A DNA stretch of 64,000 nt from Pontivivens ytuae (GCF_015679265.1 NZ_CP064942.1:1210001-1274000), one strand, 5' to 3'; shown: positions 43,419-52,857, numbered from the stretch's first letter. Notes: generated by a model from the sequence alone, not told the origin. Translations and numbers: made by a program.

Positions 43419-44860
43419 TACTCGGTCCTCACGGGGGTGTAGATCGAGTTCGGCAACTCGAAGCCCCAATGCTTGAAACGCTCGGAATGGGTGGAACGCA
43501 GGCCGGTCGCGGTGAAATAACCCTCGATCTTGCCGTCCTCGTTGAGGCCCATGCGCTTGAACTTGAAGATCTCCTGCATGGAGACGATCTCGCCCTCCAT
43601 GCCCGTCAGCTCGGTGATGGAGAGCATGCGGCGCGAACCATCCTGAAGACGGCTGACCTGCACGAGGAGGTTCACAGCCGCCGCGATCTGCGTCCGCGAC
43701 GCGATCATCGGCATCTCGACCCCGGTCATCGCGATCATGTTCTCCAGACGGGAGACCGCGTCGCGGGCGGAGTTCGCGTGGATCGTGGTCATCGAGCCGT
43801 CGTGGCCCGTGTTCATGGCCTGCAGCATGTCGATGACCTCGTCACCGCGGGTCTCCCCCACGATGATGCGATCGGGACGCATCCGCAGCGCGTTGCGCAA
43901 CAGGTCGCGCTGCGTGACCTCGCCGCGGCCCTCCACGTTGGGCGGGCGGCTTTCCATGCGGCCGATATGGACCTGCTGGAGCTGAAGCTCCGCCGTATCC
44001 TCGATCGTCACGATCCGCTCGGAATTGTCGATGAAGGAGGACAGCGCGTTCAGCGTCGTCGTCTTACCCGAACCCGTACCGCCCGACACGATGATGTTGA
44101 GGCGGGTGGACACGGCGGCCTGCAGATAGGCGGCCATCTCCTCGGTGAAAGCGCCGAATCCGATCAGTTCGTCGATCGACAGCTTGTCCTTGGAGAACTT
44201 CCGGATCGAGACGAGCGGGCCATCGACCGCACAAGGCGGGACCAGCGCGTTGAAACGCGAGCCGTCGGGCAGGCGGGCGTCGACGTAGGGGTTGGACTCG
44301 TCCACGCGCCGGCCCACGGCGGAGACGATCTTGTCGATGACGCGCAGCAGGTGCTTCTCGTCCTTGAAGACGGTGTCGGTGAGCTGCAGCTTACCGGCCC
44401 GTTCGACGAAGACCTGCCGGTGCGAGTTCACCAGGATATCGTTGACCGTCGGATCCTTGAGCAGCGGCTCCAGCGGACCGAGGCCCGTGACCTCGTCATA
44501 GAGGTCGTTGTTGAGCTGCTCGGTCTCGCCCGCGTTCAGGACGATGCCCTGGTCGCGCAGACCCTCGCGGACGATCGAGCTGATCTCGCGGCGCAGGTCG
44601 CCCTCGCCCACCTTGTCGATGACGGCGAGGTTCAGCGTCTCCAAGAGCCGCTTGTGCAGCTCCATCCGGATGTCGAGAAGCCGCGCGCGGCGCCGCGTTT
44701 CGCGCTCACGATCCGCGTCATCAGCGGGCGAGGCGGCCTTGGGCCGCGCGATCTTCGGCGGCGCCGGCGTGGCCGACGGGTTCACCGGCGCCTTCTTCTC
44801 CAGCGCGGGTGCGGCTTGCGGGCGGACGGTCTGCCCGGACTTCTGATAGCGTGAGAACAT
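43418..44860 (-). CDS. tadA: Tad secretion ATPase TadA/CpaF
   Basis: A 480-residue GspE/VirB11-type motor ATPase: N-terminal disordered basic part, N-domain, then Walker [15 protein letters not shown], Asp box [10 protein letters not shown], Walker [16 protein letters not shown] and His box THANSARDA. It powers assembly and possibly retraction of the Flp pilus. Length and motifs are typical. Confidence 0.95.
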   Translation of the reverse strand: MFSRYQKSGQTVRPQAAPALEKKAPVNPSATPAPPKIARPKAASPADDADRERETRRRARLLDIRMELHKRLLETLNLAVIDKVGEGDLRREISSIVREGLRDQGIVLNAGETEQLNNDLYDEVTGLGPLEPLLKDPTVNDILVNSHRQVFVERAGKLQLTDTVFKDEKHLLRVIDKIVSAVGRRVDESNPYVDARLPDGSRFNALVPPCAVDGPLVSIRKFSKDKLSIDELIGFGAFTEEMAAYLQAAVSTRLNIIVSGGTGSGKTTTLNALSSFIDNSERIVTIEDTAELQLQQVHIGRMESRPPNVEGRGEVTQRDLLRNALRMRPDRIIVGETRGDEVIDMLQAMNTGHDGSMTTIHANSARDAVSRLENMIAMTGVEMPMIASRTQIAAAVNLLVQVSRLQDGSRRMLSITELTGMEGEIVSMQEIFKFKRMGLNEDGKIEGYFTATGLRSTHSERFKHWGFELPNSIYTPVRTE

Positions 44861-44890
44861 GGCTTACTCTAACTCCCCCCGCGAGCTGCC

Positions 44891-46105
44891 CTAGACCCGA
44901 GCCGCCTTCTGCTGATCTGCCAGTTCGACCAGCGAGCGTGCGACTTTGCGGATTTCCTTGCGCAGTGCATTGCTTCCCGACGTTTCGGACAAGGGTGCGC
45001 CCTGATCGCAGGAATTGGGCACGGCCTTGCCACCGTCCGGAAGCATTACGTTGTATTCGATGCCAAGGGATTCGGCCATGCGCTTGACCCGCGACTTGCC
45101 GCTTCCCATCCCCGATGGTGCCCGGTTGAGCACATATTGCAGCTTCTCGATCGGCAGATCCTCCGCCTTCAGCGCGCGGAGGAAGCGCAGCATGTTCTGC
45201 GCCGACCGGATGTCGATCTCCATGACCGTGAAGTAGGTTTCCGCCCGCTCCAGCACGACACTGGACCAGCCGACGAGGCTTCCGGGCATGTCCACGATGA
45301 CGAAGTCATGGGTGGCAGCCGCCACGTCGAGGATCTGCTGGACGTCCGGCCCTTCGATGATCTCGTAGGGCACTGCCTCGGGCGGGGCGGTCAGGACCGA
45401 CATCTTGTTCTTGTAGGTCGCCATCGCGTCGACGATCGCCGCGGTGTCGCGGCCCTCGGGCTCCGCGAGGAGCTGCATCGTCGCCTCGCGCCGGGCGAGG
45501 TCGAGATAGGTCGCCACACTGCCGAACTGCAGGTCGAAATCGATAAGGCAGACCTTGCGATCCACCTTGCGCGGCGCTTGCGCCATTTCCCAGGCGAGGT
45601 TCACCGCGAAGGTCGTGGCGCCCACACCACCGGCAACACCGTAGACCGGCAGGACCATCCCGTTCCGGCCCGCGCCATTTCCGCCACCAGCCTGCGGGGT
45701 CGCCGGACGCTCGCGCATCCGCGACAGGGTCTCCGCGAGGATGCCCTCGGCCATCGGATAGGGTGCAAAGTCGTCTGCCCCACCGCGCACCAACCGGTGC
45801 ATGGTCGTGGGCGAGACCTCGTCGACCACTAGAAGCACGGCGATGCCGCGCTGCTTGCCGGCGGCGATCACGGTCTCGAACGGCTCAAGCGCGTTCTCGT
45901 CCTCCTGCTGCACGGCGACGATCAGCACATCGACGATATCGAGGTCGAGCTGCTCCACCGCGTTCGGCGCACCGTCGAGGGTCGCGGAACTCCATGCACC
46001 CGGATACTCCGCGTCCAGATCCTCGATCAGCAGATCGAATTCCTCGATGCTGCGCGCGACCGCCAGAGCCTCGACAGGGCGGGTCTCTTTCTTAAGCAAT
46101 GCCAT
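44891..46105 (-). CDS. tadZ: Tad localisation ATPase TadZ/CpaE
   Basis: The 404-residue protein has an N-terminal atypical receiver domain (about 1-130) and a MinD/ParA-like ATPase. The P-loop reads VAGGVGATTFAVNLA, without the usual lysine before TT; such deviant loops are known in TadZ/CpaE. LIDFDLQFGSVATYLDL and FVIVDMPGS follow. It positions the Tad machine at a cell pole. Confidence 0.92.
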   Translation of the reverse strand: MALLKKETRPVEALAVARSIEEFDLLIEDLDAEYPGAWSSATLDGAPNAVEQLDLDIVDVLIVAVQQEDENALEPFETVIAAGKQRGIAVLLVVDEVSPTTMHRLVRGGADDFAPYPMAEGILAETLSRMRERPATPQAGGGNGAGRNGMVLPVYGVAGGVGATTFAVNLAWEMAQAPRKVDRKVCLIDFDLQFGSVATYLDLARREATMQLLAEPEGRDTAAIVDAMATYKNKMSVLTAPPEAVPYEIIEGPDVQQILDVAAATHDFVIVDMPGSLVGWSSVVLERAETYFTVMEIDIRSAQNMLRFLRALKAEDLPIEKLQYVLNRAPSGMGSGKSRVKRMAESLGIEYNVMLPDGGKAVPNSCDQGAPLSETSGSNALRKEIRKVARSLVELADQQKAARV

Positions 46106-46123
46106 TTCGGACGTCGTACTCGC

Positions 46124-46852
46124 TCAAATTCCCAGATCTTCGGCGACAATCGTGGCGATGATCTGAGGAATGTCCATCTGCACGTCGGTGCGCTCGGCGC
46201 TCCGCTGCTCGATTGTTGCCGTTGCGTTGCCCTCCGAGTCCTCGGACCAAGTCGCTGTGTTGCCGCTGAAGAAACTCAGCACCACCGGAGTTTCGTCTGG
46301 ATTGATCGCTAGAATAATAAGCGGAATGTAAGGCTGGCCCGCATTCCCCAGTCCGGAGTCCACATAGGACACTGCGAAGCTGTCATGGGCGAGCTGATAC
46401 GCGAACCGGTCAATCTCGTTGTAGAGATCGAGAAAGCGATCGACCGAGCAACCGTTTGCGACGGCGCCAGTGCCACGAAGAGGATCGAGTGGACCCACGG
46501 CGGCAATCATAGCTGCCCCACTGCAAACAACGTTGGCGATCGGAGCGCAGGCCCCACTCACACACGGGTCGCCTGGCTCAAAACCATCCTCAGGCGTTCG
46601 GTTTATGGGAAACGTCCCCAAACCGGTCTCCTGAACCAAATTCGTTGCCAAGGGAGGCTGCACCGACGCCATGCGCGCTGCCATCTCGACGCCCTTCTGA
46701 GCACTCAATGCCCAGTGGTACGAAATTGAGACCTGCAGGATTAGGAAGATTAGCATAATCAGCGGCGTAAAGATGATGACAAACTCGACCGTCGACGATC
46801 CGCGCTCATCTTTGGCAAGCCGGCGCAGAAAAGCTGAAATACGCGCGATCAT
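46124..46852 (-). CDS. TadE/TadG-family pseudopilin-like protein
   Basis: A 242-residue protein with a basic N-terminus, the TadE motif KDERGSSTVEFVIIFTPLIM (a prepilin-like cleavage region followed by a membrane helix), and a periplasmic domain with four cysteines. Cut by CpaA, such proteins prime pilus assembly. The ATG at 46852 overlaps the stop of the other TadE-like gene (TGATG). Its bases are less GC-rich than its neighbours. Confidence 0.85.
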   Translation of the reverse strand: MIARISAFLRRLAKDERGSSTVEFVIIFTPLIMLIFLILQVSISYHWALSAQKGVEMAARMASVQPPLATNLVQETGLGTFPINRTPEDGFEPGDPCVSGACAPIANVVCSGAAMIAAVGPLDPLRGTGAVANGCSVDRFLDLYNEIDRFAYQLAHDSFAVSYVDSGLGNAGQPYIPLIILAINPDETPVVLSFFSGNTATWSEDSEGNATATIEQRSAERTDVQMDIPQIIATIVAEDLGI

Positions 46853-47496
46853 CAGTCCGTCCTCGGCCACGTTTCGATCGCGGTCATCGCTATACCTTCC
46901 GGAATGTCGCGAACGACGAGGTCGATGTAATCGATCCGGGCTGCGCCTCCCGCGGTGACCGAGAACGAAACGTCTTTCTCGCGAAACCCGATGAGATTGA
47001 CGAAGGGAAATTCGACGGCAGCGACAATGGCTACAATCGTTTCCGTCTCCGATGGCAGGATGAGGATCGAGTCCGACAGAAATTCACCGTCGAGGCCCGT
47101 TGAGAGCTCACCCGTCGAGTCGTCGGTGTATAGGCCTGTGCACCCTGCTGCCGATCGCCCATCACCAGACCCATCCGACAGCGTCACACGACCGGCCAAG
47201 CGCAGCGTGATAATCTGACGCGCCGTGCATATGAATTGATCATCCACAGTACGCGTGTTTTCGTTGATTGGCGCCCGCGAGATGAAGCGCGCAGCGTCTC
47301 GCGCCGCAACGTCCATCGAGTTGCGAACCCGCATCGCATTTCCATATTGCTCGGCAAAGCCAAGCGCAGCCAATAGAATCGGCAGCGTGACCACAAATTC
47401 GACGGTGATCGCCCCCCGCGCGTCACCGAGAAAGGTCCGCAACCGATCAAAGGGTGTCTTCAGCACCTTTTGATCCCCCACATTTGCCACAAGCAC
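46852..47496 (-). CDS. TadE-family pseudopilin-like protein
   Basis: The 214-residue protein has the TadE segment GDARGAITVEFVVTLPILLAA after a 30-residue basic leader, then a periplasmic domain. It is the first gene after a terminator-like hairpin (47543-47593) in the long Tad transcript, so the region in between may also hold a weak internal promoter. The TadE/TadG split is not certain. Confidence 0.85.
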   Translation of the reverse strand: MLVANVGDQKVLKTPFDRLRTFLGDARGAITVEFVVTLPILLAALGFAEQYGNAMRVRNSMDVAARDAARFISRAPINENTRTVDDQFICTARQIITLRLAGRVTLSDGSGDGRSAAGCTGLYTDDSTGELSTGLDGEFLSDSILILPSETETIVAIVAAVEFPFVNLIGFREKDVSFSVTAGGAARIDYIDLVVRDIPEGIAMTAIETWPRTD

Positions 47497-47542
47497 CGGA
47501 CCAGGCGCTAGTAGCTACAACCATAGGCGGATTTTTGCCCAA

Positions 47543-47593
47543 AAAACAAGCTGAACAAGAAGGGACTTGCCGACACAACTCATCGGCAAGTCC
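47543..47593 (-). terminator. Rho-independent terminator after the ompA-like gene
   Basis: On the minus strand GGACTTGCCGA and TCGGCAAGTCC form an 11-base-pair stem with a nine-base loop (47593-47563), followed by a pyrimidine stretch and a TTTTTT run near 47541-47546. It lies nine bases past the OmpA stop and would cut the Tad genes into a pilin/secretin unit and a motor unit, unless read through. Confidence 0.75.
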
Positions 47594-47601
47594 TGATGCG
47601 A

Positions 47602-48237
47602 TTATTCGCCCGAAGCGAACTCAATATCGACGATGGCGTCTTTATTGACATAGGCATCGTAGATGTTGACGGCGCGTTTACCATCGAAACCACTGCCCGC
47701 CAGTTCCGCCGCAATACCCGCCACGCGGGTAACGGTACGACGATTGAGCCGCTCACGTTGCTCCGTAGCAACAACCGGCATCGTCTCGCCGAAGGTCGAG
47801 ACCGCATCGAGTCGGCTCCGATCCACGCCGCGACTCACCAGGTAAGCCACTGCAGATTCGGCGCGACGCAGGCCGAGACTGAGATTGAAGTTCTCACCGC
47901 CCACGAGGTCGGTGTGACCTTCAACCCGCAGGCGCGCTTCCGGATGGTTGCGCAGCCAGTTGGCTTGCTGATCAAGGATCGCACGCGCCTCAGGGCCCAG
48001 CGTCGACCGGTTGAAGTCGAAGTTCACCGTGGTGGGAACCTGCTGTTCGAACCGGGCGGACAGGGCATCGAACAGCGCGCCTTCGGTGGCGTAGCCCACT
48101 TGGACCGCGTGGTTCGTAGCAACAGCCTCGCCAAAGCCGGGCGACGTGCTGGTGAGCCCCGCCTCGTCATAGGAACACGCACCCAGAGCCGCAGCGGCGA
48201 AAATAGGCAAACAGATTTTATTCCAGGACATAGCCAT
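47602..48237 (-). CDS. OmpA-family lipoprotein of the Tad locus
   Basis: A 211-residue lipoprotein (lipobox ALGAC) with a C-terminal OmpA peptidoglycan-binding domain: VNFDFNRSTLGPEARAIL, VEGHTDLVGGENFNLSLGLRRAESA. It occupies the place held by CpaD/RcpB in other Tad loci and probably anchors the secretin to the cell wall. The ATG at 48237 has GAGGG six bases upstream and lies inside the secretin gene's last codons. Confidence 0.87.
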   Translation of the reverse strand: MAMSWNKICLPIFAAAALGACSYDEAGLTSTSPGFGEAVATNHAVQVGYATEGALFDALSARFEQQVPTTVNFDFNRSTLGPEARAILDQQANWLRNHPEARLRVEGHTDLVGGENFNLSLGLRRAESAVAYLVSRGVDRSRLDAVSTFGETMPVVATEQRERLNRRTVTRVAGIAAELAGSGFDGKRAVNIYDAYVNKDAIVDIEFASGE

Positions 48238-49636
48238 AGTCCCCCTCGAAGTCCTGAGATGCAATAGCGGAGCCTTCACCCGCAACGCGGCCGAGCAGAA
48301 ACAGTTCGCGCTCGTTCGGAATGCGGACGCGATCGGTCGGCAGGGCGAGCAGTTCGCCATCGGTCGGTGAAACCAGGTAGGGCGTTATGAGAACCACCAA
48401 CTCCGTTTGGCTCCGCTGGAACTCGGCCGAGCGGAACAGCGTGCCGAGGATCGGGATGTCACCCAGAATTGGAACCTGCGCGACGCTGTCTGCGAAGTCG
48501 TCCTGCAACAGGCCCGCGATGGCGAAGGTCTGCCCGTCACGCATCTCGACCGTGGTTGACGCAGAACGGGTAGAGAACCCATTCACCGTCGTGCCGCCCG
48601 ACGTCACGACGACGTTGGAGTCGATTGCACTGACCTCGGTCGCGATCGACAGATTGATGAGGTCGTCATCGATTACAAGCGGCGTGAAGCCGAGCTGAAC
48701 GCCAAACGGACGGTAGTCGATCGTGATTCCATCTTCGTCCTGAACCGGGATCGGCACTTCGCCGCCCGCTAGGAACTCTGCGCTTTCGCCGGACAGGGCG
48801 ATAAGATTGGGCTCTGCCAAAGTGCGAACCAGGCCGTCGGTCTCCAACGCGTCGATCACGAGATCGATTGCAACGTCACCGGTTCGGAACGCCACACCAA
48901 GACCGCCGAAGGCATCCGCTCCGATCGGAAAGGTGATTGGGCTTCCGTCACCGACGGAGCCGTTGTTCAGCACTGCATCAGGACCGCCCGAAAGGCTGCC
49001 GCTACCCAGAATGCCCCCGAAGTCACCCGCGGATGCGGCCACCCCGATCCCGAAGCCGAGCTGCTGGCTCACGCTGCGGTTCATCTCGGCGAAGCGGACC
49101 TTGAGCATCACCTGTTGCGTGCCGCCCACGGTCATGAGGTTGGTGACATTCTCGGGCGCATACTGGTTCGCGAGTTCCATCGCCCGCGCAACCTTGCGCG
49201 CGCCGGAGACACGGCCCGAGAGCACGATGCCCGCGCCTGCGGTGCGAACCTCGATCGGCTCGCCGGGCAGGATGTCGGCCAGACGCTCCTTGAACTCGGC
49301 GATGTCGGGGGTGACGCGGATCTCCACGTTGGTGATCAGCTGCCCGTTGATGCCGATGAGCGTGAGCGTCGTCCGGCCGGCCGCACGGCCCAGCACGTAG
49401 AGGCTCGTCTCGTTGAGAACCGCCACGTCTGCGATGCGCGGATTGGCGAGGCTGAGCTCACTGACCGGCACCGAGGTCTCGACGACAATCGCGCGGTCGA
49501 CAGTGACGGCGATGTTCTCCGCCACCGCGCCGCGCACGACGCTGAGGACCGTTCCCGACTGGGCCTCAGCTGCTGTTGTACCGAGGACGGTTGCGATGCA
49601 GAGCACGCCGCCTCGAATCAATTTCCCCAAGGACAT
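48218..49636 (-). CDS. cpaC: Tad outer-membrane secretin CpaC/RcpA
   Basis: The 472-residue protein has a signal peptide ending in TAAEAQ, an N-terminal BON-like/pilus domain (NPRIADVAVLNETSLYVLGRAAG), and the secretin core with VPIPVQDEDGITIDYRPFGVQLGFTP and VPILGDIPILGTLFRS near the C-terminus. It forms the outer-membrane gate for the Flp pilus. The ATG at 49636 has AGGAG 11 bases upstream. The 157-base gap to cpaB shows no gene. Confidence 0.93.
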   Translation of the reverse strand: MSLGKLIRGGVLCIATVLGTTAAEAQSGTVLSVVRGAVAENIAVTVDRAIVVETSVPVSELSLANPRIADVAVLNETSLYVLGRAAGRTTLTLIGINGQLITNVEIRVTPDIAEFKERLADILPGEPIEVRTAGAGIVLSGRVSGARKVARAMELANQYAPENVTNLMTVGGTQQVMLKVRFAEMNRSVSQQLGFGIGVAASAGDFGGILGSGSLSGGPDAVLNNGSVGDGSPITFPIGADAFGGLGVAFRTGDVAIDLVIDALETDGLVRTLAEPNLIALSGESAEFLAGGEVPIPVQDEDGITIDYRPFGVQLGFTPLVIDDDLINLSIATEVSAIDSNVVVTSGGTTVNGFSTRSASTTVEMRDGQTFAIAGLLQDDFADSVAQVPILGDIPILGTLFRSAEFQRSQTELVVLITPYLVSPTDGELLALPTDRVRIPNERELFLLGRVAGEGSAIASQDFEGDYGYVLE

Positions 49637-49793
49637 GTTGCCGAATTCTCCTGACCCACAACCTGTAGTGTTACGCCCGTCTTGTGAGGCGTCTCGATGG
49701 CTTGATCGTGCCCCATTTCCGAAAAAAGGCAAGAATCAAGAGGTTAGGGGGAGACTCTACTATGGGATTTCAGCAACAGCCCGGAAGTGGGCC

Positions 49794-50624
49794 TTAGTCG
49801 ACGGTGATGGTATCGGAGGATTCCGTGCCGCGACGGATCGTTACAGTGCGGCGCTCAACCGGTGCGGGTGCTGCAACCGGCTCAGGTGCTACGTAACCCA
49901 CGACATCATCCAGATTGATCTCCAGATCGCCGGTGACGGTCTCGTCCCCGAGGCCGCGCAAGCTGAGCGACAGCGCGCCGGACGACTGGGCTTGGGCCAG
50001 CGTCGCCGCTTGTTCGGGCGTTACCTTCACGGTGATCGTCCGCGCGACCATCGGTCGGTTGCGATCGGAATCGGAGATTTGGTCGATGGCGATAAGCTCG
50101 AGATTCTCGATGATCAGCCGGGTCACAGCCTCGCCCCGAAAGCGACCTGACCAGAACACGTCCACACGATCTGACGGTTTTAGGAAACCCGAAACGCCCG
50201 ATGCGACATCGACGCGGATCGTAAAGGCCCGAAAACCCTCACCAAGGCGAGCGGCCATTCCCGCCTGTTGCCCGAAACCTGTGATTTTCATGCTCATGAT
50301 CGGTTCACCGCGTTCAATGACACGGAGGACCTGCCGCGGCTCCGAGCTCTCGCCAAAGATCTCCTCGCGCGAGCTGAACCAGTCCTCGTTCACCGCCTGC
50401 TGCGGAAAATTCAAGATCCCCACCATATCCGGCGTTAGCGTCGCGCCGTAAGCAAGCTGCCGACGTGCGACCACCACAGGAACGTATTGTTGCTGCTGCT
50501 GCTCTGCCTGCTGCGAGCGCGCGAGCGCCTCTTCGTAGCTATCAAAGCGTTGCTTCGCTGCAAGGACGGCAAATCCGGCGAGCCCCAGACCCGCGACGAG
50601 GAAAAGAAGAAAGACGAGTCGCAT
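49794..50624 (-). CDS. cpaB: Flp pilus assembly protein CpaB/RcpC
   Basis: A 276-residue protein with an N-terminal membrane anchor, a glutamine-rich stretch, and an SAF domain (VVVARRQLAYGATLTPDMV), followed by FWSGRFRGEAVTRLIIENL. It is the CpaB periplasmic partner of the secretin. I use the ATG at 50624 and not the upstream TTG. Confidence 0.92.
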   Translation of the reverse strand: MRLVFLLFLVAGLGLAGFAVLAAKQRFDSYEEALARSQQAEQQQQQYVPVVVARRQLAYGATLTPDMVGILNFPQQAVNEDWFSSREEIFGESSEPRQVLRVIERGEPIMSMKITGFGQQAGMAARLGEGFRAFTIRVDVASGVSGFLKPSDRVDVFWSGRFRGEAVTRLIIENLELIAIDQISDSDRNRPMVARTITVKVTPEQAATLAQAQSSGALSLSLRGLGDETVTGDLEINLDDVVGYVAPEPVAAPAPVERRTVTIRRGTESSDTITVD

Positions 50625-50736
50625 TACTACCCCCAAATCGTAACGAACGACGGCGAGATCAGCTCTGTGTTGCTGGGGCTGAAACCGGATCGCTTGCGGT
50701 CAGGGCTCCAACGCCAGCGGCACAGAGACTGAAGCC

Positions 50737-50928
50737 TTAGGATCCAAACATGGTATCCACAGTGTTTTCAATTCTGTCGCTCACGACCTGCCCACTTTCA
50801 TCTAGAGCGGGCTCCACGATCGCGACGGTTCCGATTGCAAGCGCAACCACGGCACCAGCAAGCACAACCCAGTCGACGGTAACCGCCCCATCCGTGTCGC
50901 GCAGAAAGGAAGACAGTTCTTGCTTCAT
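50737..50928 (-). CDS. flp: Flp-family type IVb pilin, second
   Basis: A 63-residue pilin: 13-residue leader ending DTDG, then AVTVDWVVLAGAVVALAIG, a single hydrophobic helix, and a short tail. The start at 50928 is chosen because GGAG lies nine bases upstream and the leader then has the same length as in the other Flp gene; an ATG at 50943 is possible. The prepilin cleavage site is presumed after the glycine. Confidence 0.88.
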   Translation of the reverse strand: MKQELSSFLRDTDGAVTVDWVVLAGAVVALAIGTVAIVEPALDESGQVVSDRIENTVDTMFGS

Positions 50929-50991
50929 GGCCGATAGCTCCATGCCGCCTCACAGACCTCAACGGCTGGCGCCCCCGCCTCCAGCATTCAT

Positions 50992-51021
50992 AAAAATTGC
51001 CGCCGCAAGGCGGCGGCAATT
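50992..51021 (-). terminator. Rho-independent terminator between the two flp genes
   Basis: On the minus strand AATTGCCGCCGC - CTT - GCGGCGGCAATT is a perfect 12-base-pair hairpin (50995-51021), followed by TTTAT. It stops most transcripts of the first flp gene and lets a fraction continue to the rest of the Tad genes, a way to make pilin in excess. Confidence 0.88.
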
Positions 51022-51111
51022 AGGTAGATTGGACTCGGATCGCATCATGTAGGCCACCGCAACCCCACGTGAGAAACACAAAAGCGGTGATGACTACATT
51101 GGGACGCGAAA

Positions 51112-51315
51112 TTAGCTGCCGAGGTTCTGATCCTGCAGGGTGTTAACCGCGTTGCTCAGCTGGTTGTTCACACCCGTTGCTGCAGTCTCGAGGCCACCCT
51201 CAACCGTTGCGACCACACCGATGGCCAGAGCCACAACAGCGCCCGCGAGCACAACCCAGTCCACGGTCACGGCGCCGGACTCTTCCTTGCGGAACTTGCT
51301 GATGAACTTGAACAT
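51112..51315 (-). CDS. flp: Flp-family type IVb pilin, first (likely major)
   Basis: A 67-residue pilin beginning MFKFISKFRKEESG, then AVTVDWVVLAGAVVALAIG and an amphipathic tail. The core helix is identical to that of the second Flp over 18 residues. GGAGGGG lies six bases before the ATG at 51315, a much better ribosome site than in the second gene, and a terminator follows, so this is probably the main pilin. The 275-base gap 51316-51590 must hold its promoter; I see no clear CtrA site. Confidence 0.92.
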   Translation of the reverse strand: MFKFISKFRKEESGAVTVDWVVLAGAVVALAIGVVATVEGGLETAATGVNNQLSNAVNTLQDQNLGS

Positions 51316-51590
51316 TTGTATCCCCTCCAAGAGATCCCGTTTCACGTTATCGCCGATTGCCTTTGGCTGTGTCAGCGGCGACTGAGAGATTCTTAACCAG
51401 GCTTTGTGACCTGAATTGGGCGTCCCCACAGGCCCATGAACTCAATCGCAGGGTGAAATTTCCTGGGAAATGCGGCCTGAATGTGGCGCTCGCGACTCAA
51501 AGTCTGACGAAAAGGAAAACAACTCTCACGTAGCGTCATCGTATGTGACACGCTGAGATGTAAGAGCTTTGTCCAAGGGACGTTTCCACC

Positions 51591-52400
51591 ATGGTCAGGA
51601 CAGTACTGCGCATCTTCGTCACTGCGCTTGGGATTGCAGTGACAGCCCTGCCCGCACTGGGGCAATCGTCGATCCAGTTCCGGTCGGTCTCGTCTGAGCT
51701 TGCGAACCGGCCGCGGGGTGGGGTCATCGATCTGTTCGGGGGCGCACCTGCCAGCCCGTCCGTCACGCGGCCGCAGGATTCAGCGCCCTGGTATTGGGAG
51801 GTGATGTCGCCCCAGCGCGCCGCCGCCGACCGGATGAGGTTCGGGGAGGCCTGGCGCGCCGCCGCCGAAGGTCCCGTCGGACGCCCCAGTGCCGCGACGC
51901 TCACCCGGATCGCGGCGGAGAACCGCGCGGCGCTCGACCGGGCCTACGCGCGCAGCAGCCTCTCCCAGGCGTTGCTGCTCGCCGTTATCGCCACCGAGTC
52001 CGCCGGGCGGGCCGATGCGATCAGTCCGAAGGGTGCGGTCGGGCTCATGCAGCTCATGCCGGGGACGGCGCGGGAAGTCGGGGTGGAGAACCCGCTCGAC
52101 GCCGCGCAGAACATCGCGGGCGGCGCACGCTACTTAAGTCGGCAACTCCTCGCTCATGAGGGCGATGCAATTCTGGCGCTCGCGGCGTACAATGCAGGTC
52201 CAGGCGCGGTCGATCGCGCCAGCGGCGTCCCGGCCTTCGCCGAAACGAGAGCCTACGTTCCGAAGGTCCTCGCCGCGTTCGCGGTCGCGCGCGATCTGTG
52301 CCTCGACCCGCCGGTGGCGCCTCGGGCCGAGTGCGTGCTCGATCTCGTCACGGCCCATCCCGATGGCGAAAGCGAGGCGGAAATCGCCGCGGCCGACTGA
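51591..52400 (+). CDS. Lytic transglycosylase (SLT domain)
   Basis: The 269-residue protein has a signal peptide ending in PALGQ and an SLT domain (about 120-240). The catalytic glutamate is in VIATESAGRADAISPKGAVGLMQLMPGTA, and NAGPGAVDRA follows. It cuts the peptidoglycan glycan strand. It is divergent from the Flp pilin gene and might open the wall for the pilus machine, but that is inference from position only. Confidence 0.9.
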   Translation: MVRTVLRIFVTALGIAVTALPALGQSSIQFRSVSSELANRPRGGVIDLFGGAPASPSVTRPQDSAPWYWEVMSPQRAAADRMRFGEAWRAAAEGPVGRPSAATLTRIAAENRAALDRAYARSSLSQALLLAVIATESAGRADAISPKGAVGLMQLMPGTAREVGVENPLDAAQNIAGGARYLSRQLLAHEGDAILALAAYNAGPGAVDRASGVPAFAETRAYVPKVLAAFAVARDLCLDPPVAPRAECVLDLVTAHPDGESEAEIAAAD

Positions 52401-52473
52401 ACGATCCGGCAGCTCGTTCGTTAGTTCGTCAGGCCAGGCAATGGCTTATGGCGTCGAAACGAGGAGCTCACCC

Positions 52474-52857
52474 ATGCTCACCAAGGCCCTCTCTACCGCA
52501 GTCATCACGCTGGCGACGCTTGGCGGCGCGCCGGTGGCGGCACAAGGCTTCGACGATCCGGTGACCTACGCCCGGGCGGCGCAGTTCATCGAGGACAATC
52601 GCCGGATGGAATCGCGGCTCACCCGCAACAACCTCGACTACACGGCGTGGCAGGCCCCGATGCAGGCCCGCGACCTGATCGACAGCGAGGCGTTCGACAC
52701 GCCGCGCCTGGCCGATCTCAACAGCATCCAGACCATCGACGTGCAGCCCGCGCGTTTGATCCGACGGACGCAGGCGCAGGTCGCGCGCGCCTCCAGCGTT
52801 CCCGAGGGGCTGACGCCGGCGGAATACGCGCAGTTGCTGGAGGCGAACGGCCTCTGA
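52474..52857 (+). CDS. Small secreted protein of unknown function
   Basis: The 127-residue protein has a signal peptide ending in APVAAQG, then a charged, mostly helical part (TYARAAQFIEDNRRMESRL) and the C-terminal stretch EGLTPAEYAQLLEANGL. GAGGAG lies seven bases before the ATG at 52474. I do not recognise a family. It follows the lytic transglycosylase by 73 bases and ends ten bases from the convergent PBP1A gene. Confidence 0.75.
   Translation: MLTKALSTAVITLATLGGAPVAAQGFDDPVTYARAAQFIEDNRRMESRLTRNNLDYTAWQAPMQARDLIDSEAFDTPRLADLNSIQTIDVQPARLIRRTQAQVARASSVPEGLTPAEYAQLLEANGL

Noticed and set aside
45750..45765. Fifth copy of the palindromic operator (TCGGATAGGG)
   Set aside because: Only one half-site, inside the tadZ coding region, with no matching CTATCC arm.
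44891..46105. Inactivated ATPase because the P-loop lysine is missing in TadZ
   Set aside because: Deviant P-loops are normal in CpaE/TadZ proteins, so this is not evidence of a broken gene.
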